This document shows, piece by piece, positions 1 to 11,935 of a DNA stretch of 64,000 nucleotides. The stretch comes from Liolophura sinensis. Taxonomy: Eukaryota > Mollusca > Polyplacophora > Chitonida > Chitonidae. Numbering within the stretch: the first letter of the stretch is position 1; each line of letters opens with the position of its first letter. The translations under genes and the position numbers were made by a program. Where the stretch lies: the NCBI RefSeq assembly GCF_032854445.1, contig NC_088296.1, positions 26,157,448-26,221,447 on the forward strand, given 5' to 3'. Under the pieces are notes generated by a model, which saw only the letters and a list, made by a program, of their open reading frames with translations, had not been told where the DNA came from and searched no databases.

Positions 1-35
1 TCATTCAAGTCTGTAGGTCTACCTGGTGAGTGTCA

Positions 36-222
36 ATCAAATCTGTTCCAGGTGAGTATGTCTTCACGTCTGTTCCAGGTGAGTCTCTTTTCACACCTGT
101 TCCAGGTGAGTCTACCGTCATCGACTGTTCCAGGTGAGTCTGTCGCCATATTCAGTTCCAGTTGAGTTTCTCGCCATCGTTTATTCCAGGTGAGTCTGTC
201 TGCGTCGTCTGATCCAGCTAAG
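36..222. repeat. 27-28 bp minisatellite carrying splice-donor-like motif
   Basis: About seven units with a period of 27-28 bp. The core GTTCCAGGTGAGT starts at 45, 72, 99 and 127 and recurs in altered form near 155, 183 and 211. Each good unit contains CAG|GTGAGT, the consensus eukaryotic 5' splice site, on the same strand as the receptor exon that starts at 447. The array probably lies in the intron upstream of that exon. Repetition is seen directly; any splicing effect is inference. Confidence 0.85.
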
Positions 223-344
223 CATAATTTACCTGTGATCCCTGGGTTGACCACATCTGTTCATGTAGCAGTGCCCATTCTGACGAGAGAGTAGTGTAGA
301 TATCAACTAGTAACTCGCGCGTAGTCTTCATGTCCTGGTGCCCA

Positions 345-412
345 TTTCAGCACGTCAGACGAATAGAAATTCTTGGCGTAAAATACAAATCAAATGAATA
401 GATAAATAAACA
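345..412 (+). mobile_element. Degenerate SINE family A tail
   Basis: The stretch ending in GGCGTAAAATACAAATCAAA followed by an AATAGATAAATAAA tail matches the 3' end of the SINE seen full length at 51347-51609 (ATTCTTGAGTACGGCGTAAA, then AATAAATAAAT). The body further 5' is too decayed to delimit. It ends about 35 bp before the splice acceptor of the receptor exon, so it is probably an old intronic insertion. Confidence 0.6.
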
Positions 413-430
413 TTTTAATTTCACATGTAT

Positions 431-446
431 TTGTCTTGAATTGCAG
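431..446 (+). other. Splice acceptor of GPCR exon
   Basis: A pyrimidine-containing tract followed by TTGCAG directly precedes codons that align with the TM3 start of the paralogous receptor. The reading frame upstream meets a TAG at 399-401, so coding cannot extend far left without splicing. The paralog has no intron at this position. Confidence 0.7.
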
Positions 447-1202
447 GGGCTATCAACTGGTGGTTGTAAGCTACATCGCTTCATTCAGCACGTCTGTGTG
501 TCCATGTCATCTTGGATCATTGTTCTTATGGCCGTGGAACGTTTCGTTGTCATCTTCTTCCCGTTTCGGCGTCACGTGATCTGTACACCGGGACGTTCCG
601 TTCTGGCGATCATGTGCGCCCTGGGACTGATATGCTTGTCGCAAGTGTTTACGTTGGTGATGACAAAATACAGCGATCTGGCGGAACGCTGTACGCCTCA
701 TGCCCAGTTTAATCTGATTTACACGGAGCTTTACACATACTTTTATCTCTTGTGTTTAATTTTACTCTTTCCCACGGCCATCATCGTCGTCTGCAATCTC
801 GCAGTCGTCCTGAAGATCTCCAAGTACAAGCGACTTAGGGAGGTAATCCGCTCCTCTGATCGCTCCGACCAGTTCATTTCTAGACAAGGCTTAAAGACGA
901 CGGTCATGCTGCTGACGATCTCGTCCGTGTATGTTCTCACGTTCCTGCCTTCCGTACTATCTATGTTCATCATCCAGGTGTCCATTATCGAGGAGAAACC
1001 GACGGAGGAAACCTGCGGGAAACTACTGGCCTTCCAACCTTACGGACATGTGCTCGAAGTTCTCTCCAGTATTAACTACGGTGTGAATTTCTACATTTAT
1101 GTTCTGTCGGGAAAGGCGTTCAGATTCGAGCTACAGAAAATTTTACGTCGTGATAGCAGCACAGCAAGCACGAGAATTCGGAACGACATAGAAGGACTGT
1201 AG
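447..1202 (+). CDS. Class A GPCR, 3' exon (TM3 to C-terminus), partial
   Basis: Last exon of a rhodopsin-family G-protein-coupled receptor, 251 codons with a TAG stop at 1200-1202. It opens after a good acceptor (TTGTCTTGAATTGCAG ending at 446). By residue of this exon: conserved Cys7 at the top of TM3, TM3 about 7-35 with ERF at 31-33 in place of DRY, TM4 about 51-71, ECL2 Cys82 (disulfide partner of Cys7), TM5 about 92-122, TM6 about 151-178 with FLP instead of CWxP, TM7 about 200-222 with NFYIY at the NPxxY position, then a basic helix 8 and a short Ser/Thr-rich tail. TM1 and TM2 must lie on exons left of the window, or the gene is a 5' truncated copy. It is paralogous to the receptor at 24608-25635 (roughly 40% identical by eye). 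No ligand can be assigned; the family is peptide-receptor-like and orphan. There are no internal stops, so it appears functional as far as seen. Confidence 0.9.
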   Translation, partial: GLSTGGCKLHRFIQHVCVSMSSWIIVLMAVERFVVIFFPFRRHVICTPGRSVLAIMCALGLICLSQVFTLVMTKYSDLAERCTPHAQFNLIYTELYTYFYLLCLILLFPTAIIVVCNLAVVLKISKYKRLREVIRSSDRSDQFISRQGLKTTVMLLTISSVYVLTFLPSVLSMFIIQVSIIEEKPTEETCGKLLAFQPYGHVLEVLSSINYGVNFYIYVLSGKAFRFELQKILRRDSSTASTRIRNDIEGL

Positions 1203-1275
1203 CCTTCATATCCACAATTGCATATGAGAGCCAATAGCTTCTTCCAGATATGGACTTTCCATATTTCCGGTTTAC

Positions 1276-1838
1276 AGCTCTGACAGTTGTGGGCTCGTCA
1301 ATATTGGGCAAATCCGTGAATACGCTTTTATCTTACACTTCTGACAGTTGTGGGCTCGTCAATATTGGGCAAATCCGTGAATAAGCTGTTGTCTTACAAT
1401 TCTGACAATTGTGGGCTCGTCAGTATTGGGCAAATCCGTGAATACGCCGTTGTCTTACACTTCTGACAGTTGTGGGCTCGTCAATATTGGGCAAATCCGT
1501 GAATACGCTGTTGTCTTACACTTCTGACAGTTGTGGGCTCGTCAGTATTGGGCAAATCCGTGAATACGCTGTTGTCTTACACTTCTGACAGTTGTGGGCT
1601 CGTCAATGTTGGGCAAATCCGTGAATAAGCTGTTGTCTTACACTTCTGACAGTTGTGGGCTCGTCAATGTTGGGCAAATCCGTGAATACGCTGTTGTCTT
1701 ACACTTCTGACAGTTGTGGGCTCGTCAATATTGGGCAAATCCGTGAATACGCTGTTGTCTTACACTTCTGACAATTGTGGGCTCGTCAGCATTGGGCAAA
1801 TCCGTAAATACGCTTTTGTCTAACATTTCTGACAAACA
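1276..1838. repeat. 61 bp minisatellite in the 3' flank of the GPCR exon
   Basis: About nine units, period 61 bp (CTGACAG starts at 1280, 1341, 1402 and on to 1829). Key motifs are TTGTGGGCTCGTCA, TTGGGCAAATCCGTGAATA and GTTGTCTTACACTTCTGAC. Units are over 95% alike by eye, so the array is young. It lies between the receptor stop codon and the first good AATAAA at 1864, so it may be transcribed as 3' UTR. Confidence 0.95.
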
Positions 1839-1863
1839 ATTGTTCAGCGGGGGTCGACAGATC

Positions 1864-1869
1864 AATAAA
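1864..1869 (+). other. Possible polyadenylation signal
   Basis: First AATAAA after the receptor stop codon, about 660 bp downstream and just past the 61 bp array. Position is suggestive only; no transcript evidence can be read from the sequence. Confidence 0.3.
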
Positions 1870-2199
1870 TGGCTCGCAAATATCGCGGACAGAGAGAAAA
1901 CATGTAATTGCATAGAGGAGTTTCAAATCGTTTCTATTTTGTGACATGATTCTCATTACAGTTACATGAAACCCTACACTCCGTGGTTATCATACACTTT
2001 TGTGAAGGTATAAAGTAAAAAAAAGTGGTTCCAAAGTTGTGACTTTTTTCCCAAGAAGTGAAGCCCGTGTTGCCTGTTGTAGTCATGGCTTCTATTCCAA
2101 CGACTGTGACAGGCCCAGTCGCAGCCTATGTACTACCACATTCCATACTACTACTCACTGACCTCCCGGATCGTTCGAATCTCTGTGAGGACTTGTTTT
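1870..2199. other. Short unique spacer, no gene seen
   Basis: Ordinary A+T-rich sequence between two arrays. No coding, tRNA-like or repeat structure was recognised. A stop-free frame runs from here into the next array but has no recognisable protein features. Confidence 0.5.
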
Positions 2200-3425
2200 C
2201 TACACTCACACATGTCAGTTTCCTACACTCACACATGTTAGTTTCCTACACTCACACATGTCAGTTTCCTACACTCACACATGTTAGTTTCCTACACTCA
2301 CACATGTCAGTTTCCTACGCTCACACATGTCAGTTTCCTACACTCACACATGTCAGTTTCCTACACTCACACATGTCAGTTTCCTACACTCGCTCACACA
2401 TGTTAGTTTCCTACACTCACACACATGTCAGCTTCCTACACTCACACATGTCAGTTTCCTACACTCGCTCACACATGTCAGTTTCCTACACTCACACATG
2501 CCAGTTTCCTACACTCGCTCACACATGTTAGTTTCCTACACTCACACATGTCAGTTTTCTACACTCACACATGTTAGTTTCCTACACTCGCATACACGTC
2601 AGTTTCCTACACTCACACGTCAGTTTTCTACACTCACACATGTTAGTTTCCTACACTCGCTTACACGTCAGTTTCCTGCACTCACACGTCAGTTTCCTAC
2701 ACTCACACGTCAGTTTCCTACTCACACGTCAGTTTTCTACACTCACACCTGTCAGTTTTCTACACTCACACCTGTCACTTTGCTACACTCACACACGTCA
2801 GTTTTCTACACTCACACATGTTAGTTTCCTACACTAGCGCACACCTGTCACTTTGCTACACTCACACCTGTCACTTTGCTACACTCACACACGTCAGTTT
2901 CCTACACTCGCACATGTAAGTTTCCTACACTTGCTCACGCGTCAGTTTTCTACACTCGCTCACACATGTCAGTTTCCTACATTCGCTTACTCGTAAGTTT
3001 CCTACACTCACACATGTCAGTTTTCTACATTCACATATGTTAGTTTCATACACTCACCCACGTTAGGTTTCTACTCTCACACATGTTAGTTTCGTTCACT
3101 CGCTCACACGTCAGTTTCCTACACTCACACGTCACTTTCCTACACTCACACATGTCAGTTTTCTACACTCACACATGTTAGTTTCCTACACTAGCTCACA
3201 CTTGTTAGTTTCCTACACCCACACACATGTCAGTTTCCTACACTGGCACATATCAGTTTCGTACACTAGCTCATACATGTCAGTTTCCTACACTAACCCA
3301 CATGTCAGTTTCCTACACTCACACATGTCACTTTCCTACACTCGCTCACACATGTGAGTTTCCTACACTCCCACATGTCAGTTTCCTACATCAACACGCT
3401 TGTGAATTTCCTACACTAGCAACCA
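2200..3425. repeat. 23 bp minisatellite (CACACATGTCAGTTTCCTAC type)
   Basis: Roughly 50 units of 23 bp, with CACACATGTCAGTTTCCTAC as core; ACATG starts at 2233, 2256 and so on. Variants insert GCTC (29 bp spacing) or change ATG to CG. No frame of the unit contains a stop, and since 23 is not a multiple of three, translation cycles through all three frames every 69 bp. This gives Ser/His/Tyr-rich pseudo-proteins that are artefacts. Variation increases toward 2850-3420. Confidence 0.95.
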
Positions 3426-3463
3426 GTAACATCAGTAAACCACATAATGTCTATTTCCTAAAT

Positions 3464-3695
3464 GCTGACCTGTCGTGTACACTGACCTGTCGTGTACGCT
3501 AGCATGTCGTGTACGATAACCTGTCGTGTACGCTGACCTGTCGTGTACGCTGGCTTGTCGTGTACGCTGACCTGTCGTGTACGCTGACATGTTGTGTAGG
3601 CCGGCATGTTGTGTACGCTGACTTGTCGTGTACGCTGGCATGTGGTGTACGCTGACATGTGGTGTACGCTATATGACCTGTCGTGTCCGCTGGCC
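3464..3695. repeat. 17 bp minisatellite (CTGACCTGTCGTGTACG)
   Basis: About 13 units with period 17; CGTGTACG starts at 3491, 3508 and on. The third to sixth bases vary (GACC, AGCA, GGCT). It follows the 23 bp array after only about 40 bp of unique sequence. Confidence 0.92.
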
Positions 3696-4555
3696 TTCCC
3701 AAGGAATCATTTTAGATGTGCATGTTAAGATGTTAAACGTCCAGGCGTACTGATCAGTTATTTTCAACTTGATATTCTCGGCTGAAGAAATATGTACGGT
3801 AACAAGTCTCGAGATTAAAAAAAAAACAGGAGATGTCGACTAACAAGTGCCGTAAATTCGCTGTCAGAAGTGTCGTAAATTTCATCGCATGACTTTCGAT
3901 TAGGAAGAACACCTCATACTCGAGGCAATGCTGATAAATAGATTACTGGCGCAGACAGATTGATTTACAACTAAAACGCTTCATACAATTTGATGTATAA
4001 CTAATTTAAAGCACTTCATATAATGATTTGATTAAAAGGCGCTATGAGCAGTTAAGTGCGTTAGGCAAGGAAATGGACATTCCTCAGCGAGGGCTATAAC
4101 CACGATATGACCTTGGCGTGTTTGTGACCCGGGGTCATAGCGTGACGGTAGGGGGACAAAATGTTACACTGTGCGGCTCAGTAAAATACTGTCTGCTCTC
4201 GACTGCCTGTAAACTAACTCAAGATACGCTCAGTAATCAGTCAGAAAGTTTTATAAGTACTTGGTGAATTGACAACAATTTGTCTTTGTTTAACATCCGT
4301 CCTATAAGAAAAAGCTTTTACCTTCAATGGACAATATTTCTACACGTAAAACGCAAAATTCTTTATTCAAACCCGGCTGTCGTTATACAAATGAGAAAGA
4401 CAGCATCTTTTTTAAAGCCGCTGGGATTACAACATAAGCAATTTCCGAAGCGTGCGGATTTTCTAGACCTGAAATGCCTTCAACTCTTGGCAAAAACTTC
4501 AGACTTTGTAATGGAATGAATAATATAATAACATGAATAATATAATAATGGAATA
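3696..4555. other. Unique spacer, no gene seen
   Basis: Non-repetitive sequence with a short A-run near 3817. The longest open frame (79 codons, 4280-4519, + strand) starts at TTG and shows no known motif or splice context, so it is not called. Confidence 0.5.
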
Positions 4556-7500
4556 ACAAACACTTACGCTGTATGACAAGCTAAACTTTCACCTCGGAAT
4601 GTACATGCACTTATGCTGTATGACATGCCAAGTTTTCACATCGGAATGTACATACACTTACGCTGTATGACATGCTAAGCTTTCACATCGGAATGTACAT
4701 ACACTTACGCTGTATGACAAGCTAAACTTTCACCTCGGAATGTACATGCACTTATGCTGTATGACATGCTAAGTTTTCACATCGGAATGTACATACACTT
4801 ACGCTGTATGACATGCTAAGCTTTCACCTCGGAATGTACATACATTTACGTTGTACGACATGCTAAGTTTTCACATGGGAATGTACATACACTTATGCTG
4901 TATGACATGCTAAGCTTTCACATCGGAATGTACATAAACTTAGGCTGTATGACAAGCTAAACTTTCACATCGGAATGTACATACACTTACGCTGTATGAC
5001 AAGCTAAACTTTCACATCGGAATGTACATGCACTTACGTTGTATGACATGCTAAGTTTTCACATGGGAATGTACATACACTTACGCTGTATGACATGCTA
5101 AGCTTTCACATCGGAATGTACATACACTTACGCTGTATGACATGCTAAGTTTTCACATGGGAATGTACATACACTTACGCTGTATGACATGCTAAGTTTT
5201 CACATCGGAATGTACATACACTTACGCTGTATGACAAGCTAAGCTTTCACATCGGAATGTACATACACTTACGATGTATGACATGCTAAGTTTTCACATG
5301 GGAATGTACATACACTTACGCTGTATGACATGCCAAGTTTTCACATGGGAATGTACATACACTTACGCTGTATAACAAGCTAAGCTTTCACATCGGAATG
5401 TACATACACTTGCGCTGTATGACATGCTAAGTTTTCACATGGGAATGTACATACACTTACGTTGTATGACATGCTAAGTTTTCACATTGGAATGTACATA
5501 CACTTATGCTGTATGACATGCTAAGCTTTCACATCGGAAATGTACATGCACTTACGCTGTATGACATGCTAAGTTTTCACATGGGAATGTACATACACTT
5601 ACGTTGTATGACATGCTAAGCTTTCACCTCGGAATGTACATGCACTTACGCTGTATGACATGCTAAGTTTTCACATCGGAATGTACATACACTTACGCTG
5701 TATGACATGCTAAGTTTTCACATCGGAATGTACATACGCTTACGCTGTATGACATGCTAAGCTTTGACATCTGAGATGTACATACACTTACGCTTTATGA
5801 CATGCCAATCTTTGACATCGGAATGTACATACACTTACGCTGTATGACATGCTAAACTTTGACATCGGAATGTACATACACTTGCGCTGTATGACATGCT
5901 AAACTTTGACATCGGAATGTACATACACTTAAGCTGTATGACATGCTAAGTTTTCACATGGGAATGTACATACACTTACGTTGTATGACATGCTAAGCTT
6001 TCACCTCGGAATGTACATGCACTTACGCTGTATGACATGCTAAGTTTTCACATCGGAATGTACATACACTTACGCTGTATGACATGCTAAGTTTTCACAT
6101 CGGAATGTACATACGCTTACGCTGTATGACATGCTAAGCTTTGACATCTGAGATGTACATACACTTACGCTTTATGACATGCCAATCTTTGACATCGGAA
6201 TGTACATACACTTACGCTGTATGACATGCTAAACTTTGACATCGGAATGTACATACACTTGCGCTGTATGACATGCTAAGTTTTCACATGGGAATGTACA
6301 TAGGCCTACACTTACGCTTTAAGACATGTCAATCTTTGACATCCTCATGTACATACACTTACCCTGTTTGAAATGCTAAGCTTTGACATCGGAATGTACA
6401 TACACTTACCCTGTATGACATGCTATGCTTTGACATCGGAATGTACATACACTTACGCTGTATGACAGGCTAAGTTTTCACATCGAAAATGTACATACAC
6501 TTACGCTGTATGACATGCTAAGTTTTCACATGGGAATGTACATACGCTTACGCTGTATGACATGCTAAGCTTTGACATCTGAAATGTACATACATTTACG
6601 CTTTGTGACATGCCAGCCTTTGACATGGGAATGTACATACACTTACGCTGTATGACATGCTAAGCTTTCACATCGGAATGTACATACACTTAAGCTGTAT
6701 GACAGGCTAAGCTTTCACATCGGAATGTACATACACTTAAGCTGTATGACATGCTAAGTTTTCACATCGGAATGTACATACACTTACGCTGTATGACATG
6801 CTAAGCTTTCACCTCGGAATGTACATACATTTACGTTGTACGACATGCTAAGTTTTCACATGGGAATGTACATACACTTATGCTGTATGACATGCTAAGC
6901 TTTCACATCGGAATGTACATAAACTTAGGCTGTATGACAAGCTAAACTTTCACATCGGAATGTACATACACTTACGCTGTATGACAAGCTAAACTTTCAC
7001 ATCGGAATGTACATGCACTTACGTTGTATGACATGCTAAGTTTTCACATGGGAATGTACATACACTTACGCTGTATGACATGCTAAGTTTTCACATGGGA
7101 ATGTACATACACTTACGCTGTATGACATGCTAAGTTTTCACATGGGAATGTACATACACTTACGCTGTATGACATGCTAAGCTTTCACATCGGAATGTAC
7201 ATACACTTACGCTGTATGACATGCTAAGTTTTCACATGGGAATGTACATACACTTACGTTGTATGACATGCTAAGTTTTGACATGGGAATGTACATACAC
7301 TTACGCTGTATGACATGCTAAGCTTTCACATCGGAATGTACATACACTTACGCTGTATGACATGCTAAGTTTTCACATGGGAATGTACATACACTTAAGC
7401 TGTATGACATGCTAAGTTTTCACATGGGAATGTACATACACTTACGCTGTATAACAAGCTAAGCTTTCACATCGGAATGTACATACACTTGCGCTGTATG

Positions 7501-8240
7501 ACATGCTAAGTTTTCACATGGGAATGTACATACACTTACGTTGTATGACATGCTAAGTTTTCACATTGGAATGTACATACACTTACGCTGTATGACATGC
7601 TAAGCTTTCACATCGGAAATGTACATGCACTTACGCTTTATGACATGCCAATCTTTGACATGGGAATGTACATACACTTACGCTGTATGACATGCTAAAC
7701 TTTGACATCGGAAATGTACATACACTTACGCTGTATGACATGCTAAGTTTTCACATGGGAATGTACATAGGCCTACACTTACGCTTTAAGACATGTCAAT
7801 CTTTGACATCCTCATGTACATACACTTACCCTGTTTGAAATGCTAAGCTTTCACATCGGAATGTACATACACTTACCCTGTATGACATGCTATGCTTTGA
7901 CATCGGAATGTACATACACTTACGCTGTATGACAGGCTAAGTTTTCACATCGAAAATGTACATACACTTACGCTGTATGACATGCTAAGTTTTCACATGG
8001 GAATGTACATACGCTTACGCTGTATGACATGCTAAGCTTTGACATCTGAAATGTACATACACTTACGCTTTGTGACATGCCAATCTTTGACATGGGAATG
8101 TACATACACTTACGCTGTATGACATGCTAAGCTTTCACATCGGAATGTACATACACTTAAGCTGTATGACAGGCTAAGCTTTCACATCGGAATGTACATA
8201 CACTTACGCTGTATGACATGCTAAGTTTTCACATGTTTTC
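4556..8240. repeat. 47 bp satellite array, 3.7 kb
   Basis: About 78 units of 47 bp. The unit reads CTGTATGACATGCTAAG, TTTTCACATCGG, AATGTACATACACTTACG. Diagnostic variants (ACCTCGG, CATGGG, GACATCTGAGATG, AGGCCTACAC) recur at long distances and show higher-order structure. Blocks repeat about 377 bp apart (5766 and 6143), 1467 bp apart (AGGCCTACAC at about 6302 and 7769) and 1985 bp apart (CCTCGG variant at 4827 and 6812). All units share one orientation until 8240. No coding potential. Confidence 0.97.
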
Positions 8241-8440
8241 TATGTACATTCCGATGTAGAAGCTTAGTATGTCATACACTGACGTTGTGTGACATGCTGA
8301 ACTTGTACATCGGAACATACATACACTTACACTGTATACCATGCTGATTTTTCACATCGGAATGTCCATACGCTGACGTTGTGTGACATGCTAAGCCTCT
8401 ACACCAAAATGTACATACACTTACTTCACAAGACATGACA
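8241..8440. repeat. Inverted and diverged edge of the 47 bp satellite
   Basis: 8241-8275 is one 47 bp unit segment in reverse orientation: its reverse complement contains AAGCTTCTACATCGGAATGT. Then come three or four decayed direct units with TGACGTTGTGTGACATGCT. The inverted piece can pair with any direct neighbour. The array passes without unique spacer into the 54 bp array. Confidence 0.85.
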
Positions 8441-9530
8441 AATGTCACACTGCACACACCTGCACGACGGGATTATCTTTTCCTGTACAGGGGAAATGTC
8501 GAAATGAACGCACATGCACGACGGGATTATCTTTCACTGGATAGGACAAATGTCACAAAGAACACACACGCACAACAGGATTACCTTTTACAGTACAGGA
8601 TAAATGACCACACAAGCACGACGGGATAATTTTTACTGTACAGGGGAAATGTTGAAATGAACGCACATGCACGACGGGATTATCTTTCACTGGATAGGAC
8701 AAATGTCACAATGAACACACACGCACGACGTGATTGTCTTTAACAGCATAGGACAAATGTCGCAATGAACACATCTGCACGACGGGATTATCTTTTACTG
8801 TGCAGCGGAAATGTTGCCTTGAACGGAAACGCACGACGGGATTATCTTTTGCAGTACAGGACAAATGTCGCAATAAACATACATGCACGACAAGATTGTC
8901 TTTCACAGGATAGGACAAATGTCGCAATGAACGCGTACGCACGAGTGGATTATCTGTTACAGTGCAGGACAAATATCACAATCAGCACGACGAGATTATC
9001 TTTCACAGTACAGGACAAATGTCGCTATGAAAACACACGCACGACGGGATTATCTTTTATAGTACAAGACAAGTATCGCAATGAACGCACATGCACAACG
9101 GAATTATATTTTACAGGACAGGACGAATGTCGCAGTGAAGGCACACGCATGGCGGGATTATATTTTACTGGACAGATCCGATATCGTATTGAAGGCACAT
9201 GCGCGATGGGACTTTCTTACACTGGATTGGGCAAATATCGCATTGAGCACGACAATGTCGCAATAAACAAACACGCATGACAGAATTATATTTTACAGGA
9301 CATGAGAAATGTCGCGATGAACGCACACGCATGACGGAAGTATATTTTACAGGACATGAGAAATGTCGCGATGTACGCACACGCATGTCGGTATTATATT
9401 TTACAGGACATGAGAAATGTCGCGATGGACGCACACGCATGACGGAAGTATATTTTACAGGACATGAGAAATGTCGCGATGAACGCACACGCACGACGGG
9501 ATTATCTTGTTACAGGACAGGTCCAATGTC
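8441..9530. repeat. 54 bp minisatellite (GCACGACGGGATTATCTTTT)
   Basis: About 20 units of 54 bp; GCACGACGGG or a close variant starts at 8462, 8516 and 8570. Key parts are GCACGACGGGATTATC, TACAGGACAAATGTCGC and AATGAACGCACAC. The period is a multiple of three, so long stop-free frames appear on both strands, but they are simple unit translations. A shortened unit lies near 8605-8620. The last five units (9270-9500) are more alike (TATATTTTACAGGACATGAG), a local re-amplification. Confidence 0.95.
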
Positions 9531-10069
9531 GTATTGACACAGGGAGACTGGAACGACAACCGTAGATGACTGTGCCGTAATACAGGTGGGACTGGAAAGG
9601 CCACCTTAGATGGCTGTACCGCACGAGAACACAACGCTTAGCTGCTGCCACACGGGGCATAGGATAATCAAGCACTTAAGGCCTACTTAGGTAGATGTTT
9701 AATGGACATTATCTGGCATCAAATCATTGTCCTTGTTTCCTGTCAAGTGTTTACCCGGCTAATTCATTTTATCCGGTAAGATTTCCTAAATGGCCGACGG
9801 AAAGGCCTTATCAATTGCGTTTGTCTTGGTTATAGGAAGGAACAGCGTAAACACTGGATACTGTTCCTTAGCCAAACACTAGGCAAGCTATACAATTATC
9901 TGGGCTGATGATCTTCTTCAGCAAGACGCTTTTAACAGAGGCCAAGGTTTCACAAACCATGTTTTTACATTTGACGCACGATAGACAAAACCATCACGGT
10001 TAACACGTTTTCCTCAATATAGACCTCATGCATCGCCTGAGCATCACTTTTTATCTATTGGTACGAACA
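9531..10069. other. Unique spacer, no gene seen
   Basis: Two loosely similar stretches near 9535-9630 (GACTGGAACGACAACCGTAG and GACTGGAAAGGCCACCTTAG) form a degenerate pair. The rest is unique and shows no coding or RNA signal. Confidence 0.5.
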
Positions 10070-10208
10070 TTGGAACGTCCGGCCATGGCTCAGAACTGAC
10101 ATACGAATGTTGGACTTGGAGCGTCCGGTCATGGCTCAGAACTGCCATGCGAATGTTGGACCTGGAGCGTCCGGTCATGGCTCAGAAATGACATACGAAT
10201 GTTGGACT
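10070..10208. repeat. 46 bp repeat, three units
   Basis: CGTCCGG starts at 10076, 10122 and 10168. Each unit has CGTCCGGTCATGGCTCAGAA followed by CATACGAATGTTGGAC. Short and well conserved, so probably recent. Confidence 0.9.
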
Positions 10209-10319
10209 TTACGTTTGACTCTTACGCTACGTCCCAAAACACTGCGACGAAAATTTGAAGAGTGTGGAAGAACCAGAGGCACACCAGTTCAGCAGAGCTT
10301 AAAACAGTTACCCTACAAC

Positions 10320-11215
10320 AATGATAGTTTATACCGTACATATACGGCATCATAGTCACCATACAACCATCATACTTTTTAACGTACCTATACAGTCAAA
10401 ATACTCACCTTACATCCATAAACGTTTATACCCTATATGTGCAACCATATTAGTCATCCCACAACCATGATAGTTTATACCGTACATGTACAGCCGTGAT
10501 AGTTACCGTAATACCATGATAGTTTATACCGTACATGTACAGCCGTGATAGTTACCGTAATACAATGATAGTTTATACCGTACATGTACAGCCGTGATAG
10601 TTACCGTAATGACGTGATAGTTTATACCGTACATGTACAGCCGTGATAGTAACCGTAATGGCGTGATAGTTTATACCGTATATGTACAGCCGTGATAGTT
10701 ACCGTAATACCATGATAGTTTATACCGTACATGTACAGCCGTGATAGTAACCGTAATGGCGTGATAGTTTATACCGTATATGTACAGCCGTGAAAGTTAC
10801 CGTAATACCATGATAGTTTATACCGTACATGTACAGCCGTGATAGTAACCGTAATGGCGTGATAGTTTATACCGTACATGTACAGCCGTGATAGTTACCG
10901 TAATGGCGTGATAGTTTATACCGTACATATGCAGTCATGATTGTTACCGCAATACCATGATAGTTTATACCGTACATATACAACCGTGATTGTTACCGTA
11001 ATACCATGATAGTTTATACCGTACATGTACAGCCATGATAGTTACCGTAATGGCGTGATAGTTTATACCGTACATGTACAGCCGTGCTAGTTACCGTAAT
11101 GGCGTGATAGTTTATACCGTACATGTACAGTCATGATTGTTACCGTAATGCCATGATAGTTTATACCGTACATGTACAGCCATGTACATGCCACGCACCG
11201 AGCGGTAATGGCATG
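10320..11215. repeat. 49 bp minisatellite (TTTATACCGTACATGTACAG)
   Basis: About 18 units of 49 bp; TTTATACC recurs every 49 bp (10523, 10572 and on). Each unit carries two similar halves, GATAGTTTATACC and GTGATAGTTACCGTAAT, so it looks like an old dimer of a ~25 bp monomer. ACATGT and TGTACA palindromes sit in each unit. Confidence 0.93.
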
Positions 11216-11935
11216 ATAGTCGACACAAAATCATAATGGATATCGATACAACCAAAATTATCACTGTATAATCATGATTGTCATCATACAACCGTCTTTG
11301 TCACCGAACAACCATATTATTCGCGGCGCAGCCGTAAGTCGCCGTACGATATTGATAGTCAGAGTATAGTTGATATATGATGAAAATGATGATAGTCAAC
11401 TTACAACCAAAATTATCACCGCAAAAACTAGGATTGTCACCACAGAACGGTGTTTGTTCCGAACAACCATATTACTCAGCGTGCAGCCGCAACTCACCAT
11501 ACGACCACGTTAGTCACTGCATAACCGTGTTTTTCACCTAAGAGCCATGTTACTCGGCGTGCAGCCGTAAGTCGCCGTACGACCATCCTAGTCAGTGCAT
11601 AACCGTGTTTCTCACCTAACAACCATACTACTCGCTGTACAGCCGTAAGTCACTGTATGACCATTGTAGTCAGTGCATAACCGTGTTTCTCACCTAACAA
11701 CCATATTACTCGGCGTTACTCGGCGTAAGTCGCCGCACGACCATGCTAGTCAGTGCACAAGCGTGTTTCTCACCGAACAACCACATTACTCGTCGTGCAG
11801 CCGTAAGTTGCTTCACAACCGTGTTTGACACCTAATAACCATGTTATTTGTGCAGCCGTAAGTCGCCGCACTACCATGGTATTCACTACAAAACCATGTT
11901 TGTCACCTAACAACCATGGTGCATTGTAAATGATG
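11216..11935. repeat. ~78 bp diverged minisatellite
   Basis: Repeats of GCAGCCGTAAGTCGCCGTAC, AACCGTGTTTCTCACCTAAC and AACCATATTACTCGGCG spaced about 78 bp (CAGCCGTAAGTC at 11562 and 11640). The first part (11216-11450) is strongly decayed and shares short CCATGATTGT-like words with the 49 bp array it abuts, so the two may have a common origin. Confidence 0.8.

Noticed and set aside
4556-8240. CRISPR array
   Set aside because: Units are directly tandem with no unique spacers, and the DNA is eukaryotic.
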